This document shows positions 8,026 through 17,255 of a stretch of DNA of 64,000 bases, piece after piece. The stretch lies in contig NZ_JBLZFZ010000012.1 in the NCBI RefSeq assembly GCF_050753385.1, positions 62,001-126,000 of the forward strand, in the 5' to 3' direction. Position numbers and translations under genes: made by a program. The DNA comes from Pantanalinema rosaneae (GTDB taxonomy: Bacteria > Cyanobacteriota > Cyanobacteriia > Leptolyngbyales > Leptolyngbyaceae). Below the pieces are notes generated by a model. That model did not search any database. It saw only the letters and a program-made list of their open reading frames with translations, and had not been told where the DNA came from. Positions within the stretch are counted from its first letter, which is position 1, and each line of letters begins with the position of its first letter.

Positions 8026-8901
8026 ATGTTCCTCAATCATGTCGTTCGTTCCCCTGGTTTACCCGTGTTTCGTACTACTCTTGCCGCGATCGGGCTGGTT
8101 GCCGGATTAGGCATAGCTACTGAGGCTCAAGCCGCGAGATTACGGCTGGGCGATGTCAGCTTTGAAGAAGTGTCGGGTAACTTTCAAATTACTGGAGGCA
8201 GTCGTAGTACCGATTTTTATACGATCTACCAGGATGTGACAGGGCCTGATGTCAATCTCTTGATGCGGATTGAGGGATTCGACAGACTGTATCGCCAAGG
8301 GTATGTCGGGATTCGGGTGCAGTCGATCGTCCGCAATCTTACGGGCACTCCCTGGATTTTCTTCGATCATGAACTGCGGGAAAACCAAAATATTCCCAGT
8401 CCTGAAGCCGATGGGTTGTCGTTTGCCCAGGGGTATACCACGATTCGTCCCTTTACTTCAGATCTGTTGCCGCTTGCCAATGAAGTGATTGATGTGCGGG
8501 ATTTTGTCAATTATTCCGGGGGGATTGTGCAACCCGGACAAACGGTGACATTTATCTACGCCATTACGGATAATAGCCCCCAATCCCACTTTTTCCTGCT
8601 CCAGCGCCCTAACTTTCAGCCCGGTGGTGTCGGATTTGTTGATCCGCTGCCCTCACCCCCCCCGGAACCTCCGGTGATTCCTCCCATCCCCGAGCCTGAG
8701 CCAGTGGTCATCACGCCGCCGATCGTCGAGCCGCCAGTCATTATAGAGCCTCCACCCGTGGTTGTCGAAAATCCCCCTACGGCACCCCTACCGTCACCAA
8801 CCAATGCGGCGGCGGTGCCCGAACCGACGACGATCGCGGGCGTGATGTTAGCGGCTCTGAGTGGCTTCTGGGTCAAGCAACGCCAACGCCAAAACTCTTA
8901 G
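8026..8901 (+). CDS. PEP-CTERM sorting-domain surface/exported protein
   Basis: This is a 291-residue exported protein that I do not assign to a functional family. The ATG at 8026 is chosen because GGAGA stands 5 bases upstream and a signal peptide follows (hydrophobic LAAIGLVAGLGIA, cleavage after TEAQA). The central part (about 35-205) is a beta-rich domain of unknown role. It is followed by a strongly Pro-rich spacer (PPPEPPVIPPIPEPEP and similar). The C-terminus is a PEP-CTERM signal: VPEPTT, then a hydrophobic helix (IAGVMLAALSGFWV) and basic KQRQRQ. Such signals are read by exosortase in bacteria making exopolysaccharide (family knowledge). A longer TTG-initiated frame from 7957 is possible but would bury the signal peptide. 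Confidence 0.85.
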   Translation: MFLNHVVRSPGLPVFRTTLAAIGLVAGLGIATEAQAARLRLGDVSFEEVSGNFQITGGSRSTDFYTIYQDVTGPDVNLLMRIEGFDRLYRQGYVGIRVQSIVRNLTGTPWIFFDHELRENQNIPSPEADGLSFAQGYTTIRPFTSDLLPLANEVIDVRDFVNYSGGIVQPGQTVTFIYAITDNSPQSHFFLLQRPNFQPGGVGFVDPLPSPPPEPPVIPPIPEPEPVVITPPIVEPPVIIEPPPVVVENPPTAPLPSPTNAAAVPEPTTIAGVMLAALSGFWVKQRQRQNS

Positions 8902-8970
8902 AAATGGGAGTTAAATCAGTTTGAGATCTAGTAGGGGTGGGTTCTGCCGCCAACTCTATGCCAAAGGTAT

Positions 8971-8990
8971 AGGGAGCAAATTGCTCGGCT
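8971..8990. repeat. AGGGAGCAAATTG imperfect palindrome, copy 2
   Basis: The core GAGCAAATTGCTC (8974-8986) is a perfect 6+6 dyad around a single A, preceded by TATAGG. It lies 120 bases before the kinase-like gene at 9108, in the 206-base spacer after the PEP-CTERM gene. Confidence 0.45.
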
Positions 8991-9107
8991 AAACCTGCCC
9001 GTACAGGTTGCTGACCATCTAGATGAGATCCTGGATCTGCCCATGCCTCTATCCCAAAAGACAGGGAGGCGTTAGCATGGGGAGGCGAATTTTCATGGTG
9101 GATTTCC

Positions 9108-10751
9108 ATGCCTCTAACCGCCGGTACCTCATTACAGCATGGTAAGTATGTCGTAGAGAAAATCTTAGGACAGAGCGGTTTAAGCATGACGTTGCAGGTA
9201 ATTCAGACTCGACTGAACCAACCTGCCATCATCAAAACTCTACAACCGGAGATCACCCTACCGATCGACCGGGTTGACCTCAATCAGCGATTTGCCGAGG
9301 AGGTGCGGCGGTTTGCCCAGTGTCAGCACCCTGGCTTAGTCAAAATTCAAGACTTCTTTGAAGAGGATAACTGGCCATTTGCCGTGATGGATTACACGCC
9401 GGGACATTCCTTAGCGGAAATTGTCCAGGTGCGGGGAGCATTACCGGAGGAGTTAGCCATCCGGGTGGTGCGGCAGGTTGGGGCTGCTCTCACTGCGTTG
9501 CATCGACAGGGGTTAGTTCATCGCAACATCACACCCCGGAATATCATTCATCCCCCTGGCTCAGATGTGGTTGTCCTGGTCAATTTAGGCTTGGCTCATC
9601 CCATGGTCTTAGGGGTGCCCGATGGCATAGTGTCCCCACCGGCGGGAGAGTACGCGGCGATCGAGCAATATTACGCTCAGGCGGCGATGACGGCGGCAAC
9701 GGATATCTATTCCCTGGCAGCCACCCTCTACTATTTGGTAACTGCTCAGGTTCCGATCTCGGCTCCGACCCGCAGGCACTCGCCGTTAGTTCCGCCGCGC
9801 CAGATTCAACCAACCATTAGTGCCCTCATGGAATCTGCCATCCTGAATGGCATGGCATTGGACGCGGCGACACGCTCTCAGGCGATCGCGGCTTGGTTAG
9901 GCTCCCTTACGGGACACGAGGTGCTACTACCATTGATCCATGCCACCCATCATAGTCATGCGGCAACCAAAGTTGTGACTTCCCCACCGGAATCGCCCTC
10001 GCCTACTGTGAATGGTTATCAAGGCGATCCTGGTTCGATGTCCAATGGCTCTCGCCCTCACCCTGTTTATCCTTCCCCTGACCCGTTATCTTCTCCTGTG
10101 ACTAAATCTGTAAATCAACCTGCCGCCACGGCGATGACAGGGCGTTCGTTAAATGGTGCTCGATCGCCCCATGCTGGTCGTCTCAACCGTCGTTTTCTCA
10201 GTCAAGTAATTGCGATTTCGGCAATTACCGCCTCCGCCGGATTAGGACTGGGCTTAGTGCTGCGAATGGCAGGAGCTAAAACTCCAGGTTCCACGTTTTT
10301 CCATACCGAACAAGCATTTCCACCCGTTGGGGATTGGCCCCTGTCGGCTAAACCAGTGACGGAGCCCGTTCCCACCTCACTCCCGGAAGTGCCGGTGCGA
10401 GATACCTGGATTCCAGAACCCGCCGCGATCGAGCCTGCACCCATGACTCAGGAATCGTATCGGCAAGCCCCACCTGCTGCACCTGATCCCCAAGCGAACC
10501 CAGAAAGTAGCCCTCAGGGGGTGGCTCCCTCGAACCCCGAGCTTCCCAGCGAATTCGCCGCACCACCACCAACGGCTACCACTCCCAGCAATCCAGCCCC
10601 TAGCCTGGATGCTCCAAGCGTTGCTCCGGTAGCTCCTGCCGCACCCGTTGATCCGCCGCCGCCAGCCCCAATGGTGGATCCGGCTCCGGTTGCTCCATCG
10701 GCTCCGGCTCCTGTCTCTGGTGCCGCTTCCTCTACCAGCCCACCCCCATAA
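9108..10751 (+). CDS. Ser/Thr kinase-like membrane protein, probable pseudokinase
   Basis: This is a 547-residue protein with an N-terminal eukaryotic-type kinase fold (about 12-270), a single transmembrane helix near 365-385, and a long Pro/Ala-rich C-terminal tail that should be periplasmic. The beta-3 lysine (K43 in AIIKTL), the alpha-C glutamates (E64/E65) and the helix-F Asp (TDIYSLAATLYY) are present. However, the catalytic loop reads HRN at 138-140 instead of HRD, and the metal-binding DFG is NLG at 159-161; the glycine loop is also weak. Losing both Asp residues predicts little or no phosphotransfer. It may act as an ATP-binding or scaffold protein with an outward sensor tail. An ABC1 kinase gene and a PP2C phosphatase gene follow on the same strand but are separated by spacers. 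Kinase fold certain, inactivity inferred. Confidence 0.85.
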   Translation: MPLTAGTSLQHGKYVVEKILGQSGLSMTLQVIQTRLNQPAIIKTLQPEITLPIDRVDLNQRFAEEVRRFAQCQHPGLVKIQDFFEEDNWPFAVMDYTPGHSLAEIVQVRGALPEELAIRVVRQVGAALTALHRQGLVHRNITPRNIIHPPGSDVVVLVNLGLAHPMVLGVPDGIVSPPAGEYAAIEQYYAQAAMTAATDIYSLAATLYYLVTAQVPISAPTRRHSPLVPPRQIQPTISALMESAILNGMALDAATRSQAIAAWLGSLTGHEVLLPLIHATHHSHAATKVVTSPPESPSPTVNGYQGDPGSMSNGSRPHPVYPSPDPLSSPVTKSVNQPAATAMTGRSLNGARSPHAGRLNRRFLSQVIAISAITASAGLGLGLVLRMAGAKTPGSTFFHTEQAFPPVGDWPLSAKPVTEPVPTSLPEVPVRDTWIPEPAAIEPAPMTQESYRQAPPAAPDPQANPESSPQGVAPSNPELPSEFAAPPPTATTPSNPAPSLDAPSVAPVAPAAPVDPPPPAPMVDPAPVAPSAPAPVSGAASSTSPPP

Positions 10752-10860
10752 GAACTAGATCGTGGTTAAGTCAGCATCGGCAACTGTCTGAGTTTGCGGC
10801 TTTTCCTGCTATCTCCTTCTTCCGTTCTATGCCCTCTCTATCTGCTCTTCGCTATAATGC

Positions 10861-10874
10861 GGGGGGAGCAAATG
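10861..10874 (+). repeat. GGGGGGAGCAAATG element, copy 3
   Basis: The GGGAGCAAAT core recurs here and doubles as the ribosome-binding region of the next gene. A TATAAT box at 10853-10858 lies directly upstream. The right half of the palindrome is missing. Confidence 0.35.
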
Positions 10875-10876
10875 GA

Positions 10877-11215
10877 ATGGTGTTTATGAGTAACCCGATC
10901 GTACATGCTTTTTTCGTGGGTCGGGCGCTGGCAGAGTTGCTCTATGAACAGACAGAGCATGCTTTGACAGATGCCTTAAGTGAGTTAGGAAAGTTTGATG
11001 CCGAGCAGCGGGAACGGTTGCGTCAGTTTACGGTGCAGGTGCTGGAACGGGCAAATCGAGAAGAAGAAGTGACAATGCGAGCGCGAACTACCACCGCGAT
11101 CGTGCCGTTAGATCATCAGCCTGCGGACTTGCAAGCGATGATTGATGATTTGCGGGCAGAAATTGCTCGGTTACGGGCCGAGTTAAAGCACTATCGCAAT
11201 CAGCAGGTTGGCTAA
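10877..11215 (+). CDS. Small conserved cyanobacterial/plastid protein (DUF6825-like)
   Basis: This is a 112-residue soluble protein. It opens MVFMSNPIVHAFFVGRAL, has a conserved helical region (SELGKFDAEQRERLRQF) and ends in a coiled coil (LRAEIARLRAELKHYR, about 92-110). I recall this pattern from the DUF6825 family of cyanobacteria and chloroplasts, reported as thylakoid-associated; that link is from memory. The ATG at 10877 is preferred because GGAG at 10865-10868 has 8-base spacing. An ATG at 10829 lies upstream of a TATAAT box and is unlikely. The conserved family start may be the second Met at 10886. Function unknown. Confidence 0.7.
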   Translation: MVFMSNPIVHAFFVGRALAELLYEQTEHALTDALSELGKFDAEQRERLRQFTVQVLERANREEEVTMRARTTTAIVPLDHQPADLQAMIDDLRAEIARLRAELKHYRNQQVG

Positions 11216-11291
11216 ACTCTCAGTGGCTAGCGTCCATTAGTCAACCTTTGATAGCATTCAGTTACATTAAGTAAATCAGCCCAACATTCGA

Positions 11292-13172
11292 GTGTCTGCT
11301 GTTCATGATGACTCTGTTACCTCCCAGCCATCTGCGGAGCCTGACTTTAATCTGCGTTCTGGGCATGTTTTTGGCGCAATGACTGGTGATGCAATGACTG
11401 GGATTGACGTACAAAGAGACCATCCAGACAGGGAAGCGTGGGAAGAACCCAGTGCTTCTAGCCCATCTGATCTGCGATCGCGGAATAAGTCCTATGGGGA
11501 TAATTCCTATCGCTGGAGTCGCGAAAATTATTCCCGTCCCCGTCGCTATGTGGACATTTGGGGATTTGTGATTGCCCTTATGTTGGCGTACTGGTTATAT
11601 AACAAGCCCTGGAGTTATCGGGGCGGCATGACCGAGACCGCGAAACAAAAGCGGCGTAAGGCTCTCGCTATCTGGATTCGGGAGACATTGCTGGAACTTG
11701 GGCCCACCTTCATTAAAGTGGGGCAATTGTTCTCGACGCGGGCGGATCTGTTTCCGGCGGAGTACGTCGAAGAACTGTCAAAACTGCAAGATAAAGTCCC
11801 CGCCTTTAGCTACGAACAGGTGAAGGCGATCGTTGAGCAGGATCTGAGCAAACCGATTCAGGTGTTGTATTCCAGCTTTGACCCGATTCCGATCGCCGCT
11901 GCCAGTTTAGGGCAGGTGCATCGTGCCCAATTACATTCCGGGGAAGAAGTGGTCGTCAAGGTGCAGCGCCCCGGTTTACAAAAGCTATTTAAAATTGACC
12001 TGGCAATTCTCAAGGGCATTGCGCGTTACTTCCAGAACCATCCCGATTGGGGGCGGGGACGAGACTGGATGGGCATCTATGAAGAATGCTGCCGCATTTT
12101 GCATCAGGAGATCGATTATCTGCGGGAGGGGCGTAATGCCGATACCTTCCGCCGCAATTTCCGGGGTGAGGATTGGGTACAGGTGCCGCGCGTCTATTGG
12201 CGCTATACCTCCCCACGGGTGTTGACGCTGGAATATCTACCTGGCATCAAAATCAGCCATTATGAAGCCCTGGAAGCGGCAGGGCTCGATCGTCGGCGGC
12301 TGGCTCAATTGGGTGCCAGAGCCTATCTGCATCAGCTATTGAATGATGGGTTTTTCCATGCCGATCCCCATCCCGGCAACATTGCCGTCAGTCCGGAGGG
12401 TGAGGGATCACTGATTTTCTATGACTTCGGCATGATGGGGCAGGTGCAGGCGATTACCCGAGAACGGCTATTAGGAACTTTCTTTGGCATTGCTCAGAAA
12501 GATGCCGATAAAGTGATTGCCTCTCTGATTGAGTTGGGAGCGTTAGAACCGACGGATGATATGGGGCCAGTGCGGCGATCGGTGCAGTTCATGCTGGATA
12601 ACTTCATGGATAAACCGTTTGAAGCCCAGTCGGTTAGTGCTATTAGTGACGACCTGTATGAAATTGCCTATGGACAGCCCTTTCGCTTTCCGGCTACCTT
12701 TACCTTTGTGATGCGGGCATTTTCCACTCTGGAGGGTGTAGGCAAAGGGCTGGATCCAGAGTTTAATTTTATGGAGGTAGCAAAACCATTTGCAATGCAG
12801 ATTATGAGTAATGGCAATCCGTCCTCAGAAGTAGGCAGTGTGCTAGGTGAGATCAGCCGTCAGGTGGGTGAGGTGAGTAGCACTGCCTTTGGCTTACCTC
12901 GCCGGATTGAAGATACCCTGGAAAAATTGGAGCGGGGCGATATTCGGGTCAGGGTTCGTTCCACGGAAACCGATCGGGCTTTGCGCCGGTTAAGTGGGGT
13001 GAATCAGGGGATGAACTACACATTACTGGTCTGCACTTTTACTTTGTCGGCTACGATTCTATTAGTGAACGGTTATGGCTGGTTAGCGCTGGTTGCTGCT
13101 GTCGTGGCAATTGCCATAGGAATTAGCCTCGTTCGCTTATGGATTCGGCTCGATCGAGCGGAACGTATGTAA
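11292..13172 (+). CDS. ABC1/UbiB-family atypical kinase
   Basis: This is a 626-residue UbiB/ADCK family protein. Signature elements are present: the KxGQ motif in FIKVGQLFSTRADLFP, the Ala-rich loop AAASLGQVHRAQ that replaces a glycine loop, the lysine in VVKVQRPG, the catalytic loop HADPHPGN, and metal-binding DFGMMG. Two C-terminal hydrophobic segments (from about 570) anchor it to the membrane. Cyanobacterial and plastid members act in quinone/prenyl-lipid metabolism or plastoglobule-like regulation (family knowledge; substrate not deducible). The first 90 residues are poorly ordered. The GTG at 11292 has no Shine-Dalgarno, so a start inside that stretch is possible. Confidence 0.93.
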   Translation: MSAVHDDSVTSQPSAEPDFNLRSGHVFGAMTGDAMTGIDVQRDHPDREAWEEPSASSPSDLRSRNKSYGDNSYRWSRENYSRPRRYVDIWGFVIALMLAYWLYNKPWSYRGGMTETAKQKRRKALAIWIRETLLELGPTFIKVGQLFSTRADLFPAEYVEELSKLQDKVPAFSYEQVKAIVEQDLSKPIQVLYSSFDPIPIAAASLGQVHRAQLHSGEEVVVKVQRPGLQKLFKIDLAILKGIARYFQNHPDWGRGRDWMGIYEECCRILHQEIDYLREGRNADTFRRNFRGEDWVQVPRVYWRYTSPRVLTLEYLPGIKISHYEALEAAGLDRRRLAQLGARAYLHQLLNDGFFHADPHPGNIAVSPEGEGSLIFYDFGMMGQVQAITRERLLGTFFGIAQKDADKVIASLIELGALEPTDDMGPVRRSVQFMLDNFMDKPFEAQSVSAISDDLYEIAYGQPFRFPATFTFVMRAFSTLEGVGKGLDPEFNFMEVAKPFAMQIMSNGNPSSEVGSVLGEISRQVGEVSSTAFGLPRRIEDTLEKLERGDIRVRVRSTETDRALRRLSGVNQGMNYTLLVCTFTLSATILLVNGYGWLALVAAVVAIAIGISLVRLWIRLDRAERM

Positions 13173-13211
13173 CTGTGATCACCTGGTGCTGAGGCACACG
13201 CTGCTTATTTT

Positions 13212-13958
13212 ATGAAACGTCTGTTTACGGGGCTTACCGATGTTGGACTCCTCCGCAGTGTCAATCAGGATGCTTATCATATTGATCCTGATGGGCGCTT
13301 CTTCATTGTTGCGGATGGCATGGGTGGGCACGCCGGAGGACAGGAAGCCAGTCGGATTGCGACCCAAACGATTCAAACCTATCTAAACGAGCATTGGTTA
13401 TCTGATATACCCTCCCAGAAACTTCTAGAAGAAGCGTTAGTCGAGGCAAACCAGGAAATTCTCCGCGACCAACGGCAACACCTGGAACGATCGGATATGG
13501 GAACGACGATCGTGGTGGTGATCTTCCGGGAGGAGCAGCAACCCTGGTGTGCCCATGTCGGAGACTCTCGGCTGTATCGCCTGCGGGGAGCTAAACTGGA
13601 GCAAATTACCGAAGACCATACCTGGGTTGCCTGGGCAATGAAGATGGGTGAGATTAGCCCCGATCAAGCCAGAAGCCACCCTCTCCGGCATGTGTTAGCT
13701 CAGTGTTTGGGTCGCCAGGATCTACGCCAGATTGAGGTGCAGCCCCTTCAGGTGCAACCGGGCGATCGCTTGTTGCTATGTAGCGACGGGTTAACCGAAG
13801 AACTTTCGGATCAAATCATTGCGTCCCACCTGAAATCAATTCGTGCCTGTGAGATGGCAGCCACAGCGCTGATCAATGCTGCCAAGGATCGAGGCGGTCG
13901 TGACAATATTACGGTGGTGATTGTCGCGATCGATAGTTTGAGATCCAGCGATAGTTAG
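13212..13958 (+). CDS. PP2C-family protein Ser/Thr phosphatase
   Basis: This is a 248-residue, single-domain Mn/Mg-dependent phosphatase of the PrpC/PphA type. Metal-ligand motifs are in order: DVGLLRSVNQDA near the N-terminus, ADGMGGHAGG near 35, HVGDSRLYRL near 115, CSDGLTE near 195, and GGRDNITVVIV near the C-terminus. All the Asp ligands expected are present, so it should be active. PphA in Synechocystis dephosphorylates the nitrogen regulator PII, but this family has many paralogues and the substrate is unknown. It lies 39 bases after the ABC1 kinase gene, plausibly in one transcript. Confidence 0.94.
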   Translation: MKRLFTGLTDVGLLRSVNQDAYHIDPDGRFFIVADGMGGHAGGQEASRIATQTIQTYLNEHWLSDIPSQKLLEEALVEANQEILRDQRQHLERSDMGTTIVVVIFREEQQPWCAHVGDSRLYRLRGAKLEQITEDHTWVAWAMKMGEISPDQARSHPLRHVLAQCLGRQDLRQIEVQPLQVQPGDRLLLCSDGLTEELSDQIIASHLKSIRACEMAATALINAAKDRGGRDNITVVIVAIDSLRSSDS

Positions 13959-14095
13959 GTGATCCAACCGCCGCGATCGCAGGTTCGCTGCCTGATTCCA
14001 CCTCAATATGGACAGAATCTTTACATTTATGGTGGACTTCAGTGCCTAATGTGATGGTTAAGTACAGTTTATCCATCGCTCGTTAGTGAATCACA

Positions 14096-14944
14096 ATGAA
14101 ATACACCATTTGGGTTGGAACTGCGATCGCGGCGCTACTAGGGGTTGGAGTGATGAAAAGCTTTGCCCAACCCGCCCTTCAGGTTCGGGTACAACGCTGG
14201 CTTGATGTGCGGCAGGCGACGGGTAGCGTGATGATGTTGGAAAACGGCAACCTCCAGCCCGCCAAGGTTGGAGCGCGTCTGGCAGGCATTGGTGATGGGA
14301 TTGAGACAGGCAGCAACTCTACGGCGATGCTAGGTGTCGATACCAATGTGGGGTTTGTCAATGTTTCTGAGAACACATCCCTCCGCATCCAGAGGCTAGA
14401 GATTGCCCCTGATAATGGACGAGTTACGCATTTAAGTGTGACCAAAGGGCAGGCTCGGCTGAGAGTGCGTCCGTTTACCCATCGCGGTTCAGAGCTAAAA
14501 ATTCAAACTCCCGCTGGCTTTAGTGGGGTCAGGGGAACCGAATTTGGGTTAGCAATCCAACCCAATGGCAAAACGGGTTTAGCCGTGTTAGATGGGCGGG
14601 TGAATAGCAATGCCCAAGGCAAAGAAATTCCCGTAGCCAAAGGTTTCCAAAACTTTACGATTCCGGGGGAATCCCCCTCGACACCCGTTCCATTGAAAGA
14701 CGATACTGGCTTAAAGTATGAATTTGAAAGAGTCGTTGAACGAGGAGTTCGGAAGGTGCGCTTGGTGGGGCAAACGGATCCCGTCAATAGCGTGATTGTC
14801 GATGGCACTCCCCGTGATACTGATCGCTCGGGTCGGTTTACGGCAGATCTGCTCCCTGTTGGCACTACTCCGGCTCTCAGCTTTCAAGTAACTGTGATTA
14901 CGCCACTTGGCAAGCAACAGGTGTATGACCTGGTCTTTCGGTAA
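14096..14944 (+). CDS. FecR-domain exported protein
   Basis: This is a 282-residue protein with an N-terminal signal or anchor helix (IWVGTAIAALLGVGVM) followed by a FecR domain at about 45-190. Typical FecR beta-strand motifs are visible: ARLAGIGDGIETG, then NTSLRIQRL, and TPAGFSGVRGTEFGLA. The C-terminal 80 residues look like an Ig-like beta domain. In iron signalling FecR relays a periplasmic signal to a sigma factor. Here there is no sigma factor, and the gene overlaps the following CHASE2 histidine kinase by 20 bases. This suggests the FecR domain feeds the kinase's extracytoplasmic CHASE2 sensor (inference). Confidence 0.85.
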   Translation: MKYTIWVGTAIAALLGVGVMKSFAQPALQVRVQRWLDVRQATGSVMMLENGNLQPAKVGARLAGIGDGIETGSNSTAMLGVDTNVGFVNVSENTSLRIQRLEIAPDNGRVTHLSVTKGQARLRVRPFTHRGSELKIQTPAGFSGVRGTEFGLAIQPNGKTGLAVLDGRVNSNAQGKEIPVAKGFQNFTIPGESPSTPVPLKDDTGLKYEFERVVERGVRKVRLVGQTDPVNSVIVDGTPRDTDRSGRFTADLLPVGTTPALSFQVTVITPLGKQQVYDLVFR

Positions 14945-17255
14945 GCATTATTGGCGGCTGCTGCCAGGTGGGCTGGTGACTCTGGTGTTTGCTGGGTTGC
15001 TGAGACTCGGAGCCATACAGCCGCTGGAGGATGCTGCCTATAACCTGTTATTTACTATCCGGGGCGAAACCGCCTGGGACGATCGCCTGGTGATGGTGAC
15101 GATCGACGAGCATAGTATTCAGCAATTAGGACGCTTCCCCTGGTCACGCCAACGTTATGTTGAACTCCTGAATACTCTCTATCAAGGTAATCCTAGCATC
15201 ATTGTGTTTGATTTGCTCTTTTCAGAGCATAGTCGTGAAGATCCGGCTCTGGCGCAGGCAATGCTTCAATCGGGTCGGGTGGTTCTGGCTCAGGCTCAAG
15301 ATCGCACTGGACCCTTATTGTTGCCTGTCCCCGAACTTCAGGATGCCGCGATCGCGACCGGACATATTTTGCACCAGGCCAGTCGGGATGGTGTGACTCG
15401 CCAAGTGCCGCTGACCATTCGCGACAAGCCTGTATTGGGACTGGCGGCAATTCAAGCCTATAAGTTGGTTCAGGCTCCGGTGAAAATATCTCAGCTTGAT
15501 CAACCGTTCTGGATTAACTGGCCCGGTCGGGTGGCTCGGATTCCGCAGTATTCCTTTATTGATGTGTTACGGGGACAAGTTCCTGCCGATGCCTTCAACC
15601 ACAAAATTGTTCTCATTGGCATGACGGCGGCGGATGTGGATTCTCTGATTACTCCGTTTGACCATACGCCACCCGCGAGTGGAGTCTATCTACATGCGGC
15701 GATCATTCATAATGTGCTGCAACAGAATGCTCTCCAGGTCACGAAACCCGTTTGGACATGGCTGATGTTATTTCTTGGAAGTCCCGCTTTAAGTTGGGTA
15801 CTGAGTCAACGGCGTGAAGGGACACAAATTCTGGTGTGGGCAGGGTTGTGTCTGGGTTGGGTAGGGGGCAGTATAGTCCTGTTTCACCTGAATTACTGGG
15901 TGCCGATCGCACTACCCCTGACGGTAATTACAGCAACGACTATAGCGGTACTGCTCAATGATCGCCTGCGGATGAATACCGTGTTGCAACAACAGGTGCA
16001 GTCCCTTTGGCGCAAGTACCAGCCGGATTTAGTTCAGCCTGCCTCTGCACTAGCGATATCTCCAGTTGGGGCAATTCAGGGGCTAGGGAATGCCGCCTCT
16101 AGTGTGACTCAGCTTGCCACTCTGGCAGAACAGTTTGGCAAATCGCAATCAACCCAGGCTGCGATCGCTCGTAGTTTATCGATTGGGCTAATTGCGGCTG
16201 ATCTGGATGGCACGATTTGGTTCTGTAATCCTCATGCCTGCCAGTGGTTATCTGTGCAACCGGGAGATCCGCTAACCTCTAGCTTGGTGCCAAACTGGAT
16301 GACGACTGCACAGTGGCAAGCGGATCTTCAGCAACTGATGCAACACCAACCTGTGTTACCCAGAGAATTTCAGCGTGACGATCGCTGGTTTGAACTGAAG
16401 TTAGAGCCATTAACCTATCAGGTTACAGTTGTCCCCGAACGGTCTGAACCCGATCGCTTAGATGGATTACTGTTGCTGCTAGAAGACATCACGTTGCGTA
16501 AACAAGTTGAGGTGAATCTGGCAAATCAAGTGCAGGAACACCAGCGATTGATTCAACTGAAGGATGATTTTCTCAGTACCGTATCCCATGAATTGCGAGC
16601 ACCGATGGCGAACATTAAGATGGCGATCGCTATGCTGAAAATCGCTAAATCGGATTTGGAGCGAGAGCGCTACCTGAAAATTCTCCAAAGTGAATGTGCC
16701 CGTGAGATGGAGTTAATTAATGATCTACTTGATCTACAACGCTTAGAGGCAGGGGCACGTATTTACAGTCCAGAAACGATCGATTTGCAAGATTGGCTAC
16801 CAGTGTTAGTCGAACCGTTTTATGAGCGAGCAGAGGCACAGCAACAAACCTTGCAGGTTCAACTACCTAAACACTTGCCTAGTGTGGTTTCCGACCAACC
16901 CAGCTTAGAGCGAATCATGGTGGAATTGGTGAATAATGCCTGTAAATATACACCGCCCACTGGGGAGATTAAAGTCATGGCAGATTGGTCGCCAACCTAT
17001 GTGGAATTAGTCGTGCAAAACTCTGGTGCAGAAATTCCCCCAGCCGATTTGCCTCGCATCTTTGAAAAGTTTTATCGAGTCCCGCGTACCGATCGCTGGA
17101 AACGAGGTGGTACAGGGTTAGGATTGGCTTTAGTCAAGAAATTAGTTGAATATTTAGGTGGCAAGATCGAGGTCAGAAGTAGTGCCGGACAAACAACATT
17201 TATTGTGCAACTGCCTCTCCGCTACCAAGTCCCTGACCTGTCAGAATCTTCATAG
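14925..17255 (+). CDS. CHASE2 - PAS-like - histidine kinase
   Basis: This is a 776-residue membrane sensor kinase. Residues 10-30 are the first transmembrane helix. A CHASE2 domain follows to about 270 (VTIDEHSIQQLGRFPWSR; IIVFDLLFSEHS; GVYLHAAIIHNVL). Three membrane helices lie at about 275-345, a short coiled coil at 350-365, and a PAS-like region at 415-525. HisKA carries the phosphorylatable His at 555 (STVSHELRAPMANIK). The C-terminal ATPase domain has the N-box ELVNNACKYTPP and the G-boxes GTGLGLALVK. The ATG at 14925 is preferred over an upstream TTG. It overlaps the FecR gene, so translation is probably coupled. No response regulator is adjacent. The stop abuts the stop of the convergent gene at 17256. 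Confidence 0.93.
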   Translation: MTWSFGKHYWRLLPGGLVTLVFAGLLRLGAIQPLEDAAYNLLFTIRGETAWDDRLVMVTIDEHSIQQLGRFPWSRQRYVELLNTLYQGNPSIIVFDLLFSEHSREDPALAQAMLQSGRVVLAQAQDRTGPLLLPVPELQDAAIATGHILHQASRDGVTRQVPLTIRDKPVLGLAAIQAYKLVQAPVKISQLDQPFWINWPGRVARIPQYSFIDVLRGQVPADAFNHKIVLIGMTAADVDSLITPFDHTPPASGVYLHAAIIHNVLQQNALQVTKPVWTWLMLFLGSPALSWVLSQRREGTQILVWAGLCLGWVGGSIVLFHLNYWVPIALPLTVITATTIAVLLNDRLRMNTVLQQQVQSLWRKYQPDLVQPASALAISPVGAIQGLGNAASSVTQLATLAEQFGKSQSTQAAIARSLSIGLIAADLDGTIWFCNPHACQWLSVQPGDPLTSSLVPNWMTTAQWQADLQQLMQHQPVLPREFQRDDRWFELKLEPLTYQVTVVPERSEPDRLDGLLLLLEDITLRKQVEVNLANQVQEHQRLIQLKDDFLSTVSHELRAPMANIKMAIAMLKIAKSDLERERYLKILQSECAREMELINDLLDLQRLEAGARIYSPETIDLQDWLPVLVEPFYERAEAQQQTLQVQLPKHLPSVVSDQPSLERIMVELVNNACKYTPPTGEIKVMADWSPTYVELVVQNSGAEIPPADLPRIFEKFYRVPRTDRWKRGGTGLGLALVKKLVEYLGGKIEVRSSAGQTTFIVQLPLRYQVPDLSESS

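Noticed and set aside
10829..10876. Earlier ATG for the DUF6825-like gene
   Set aside because: A TATAAT box at 10853-10858 and the GGAG at 10865-10868 lie downstream of it, so translation from 10829 is unlikely.
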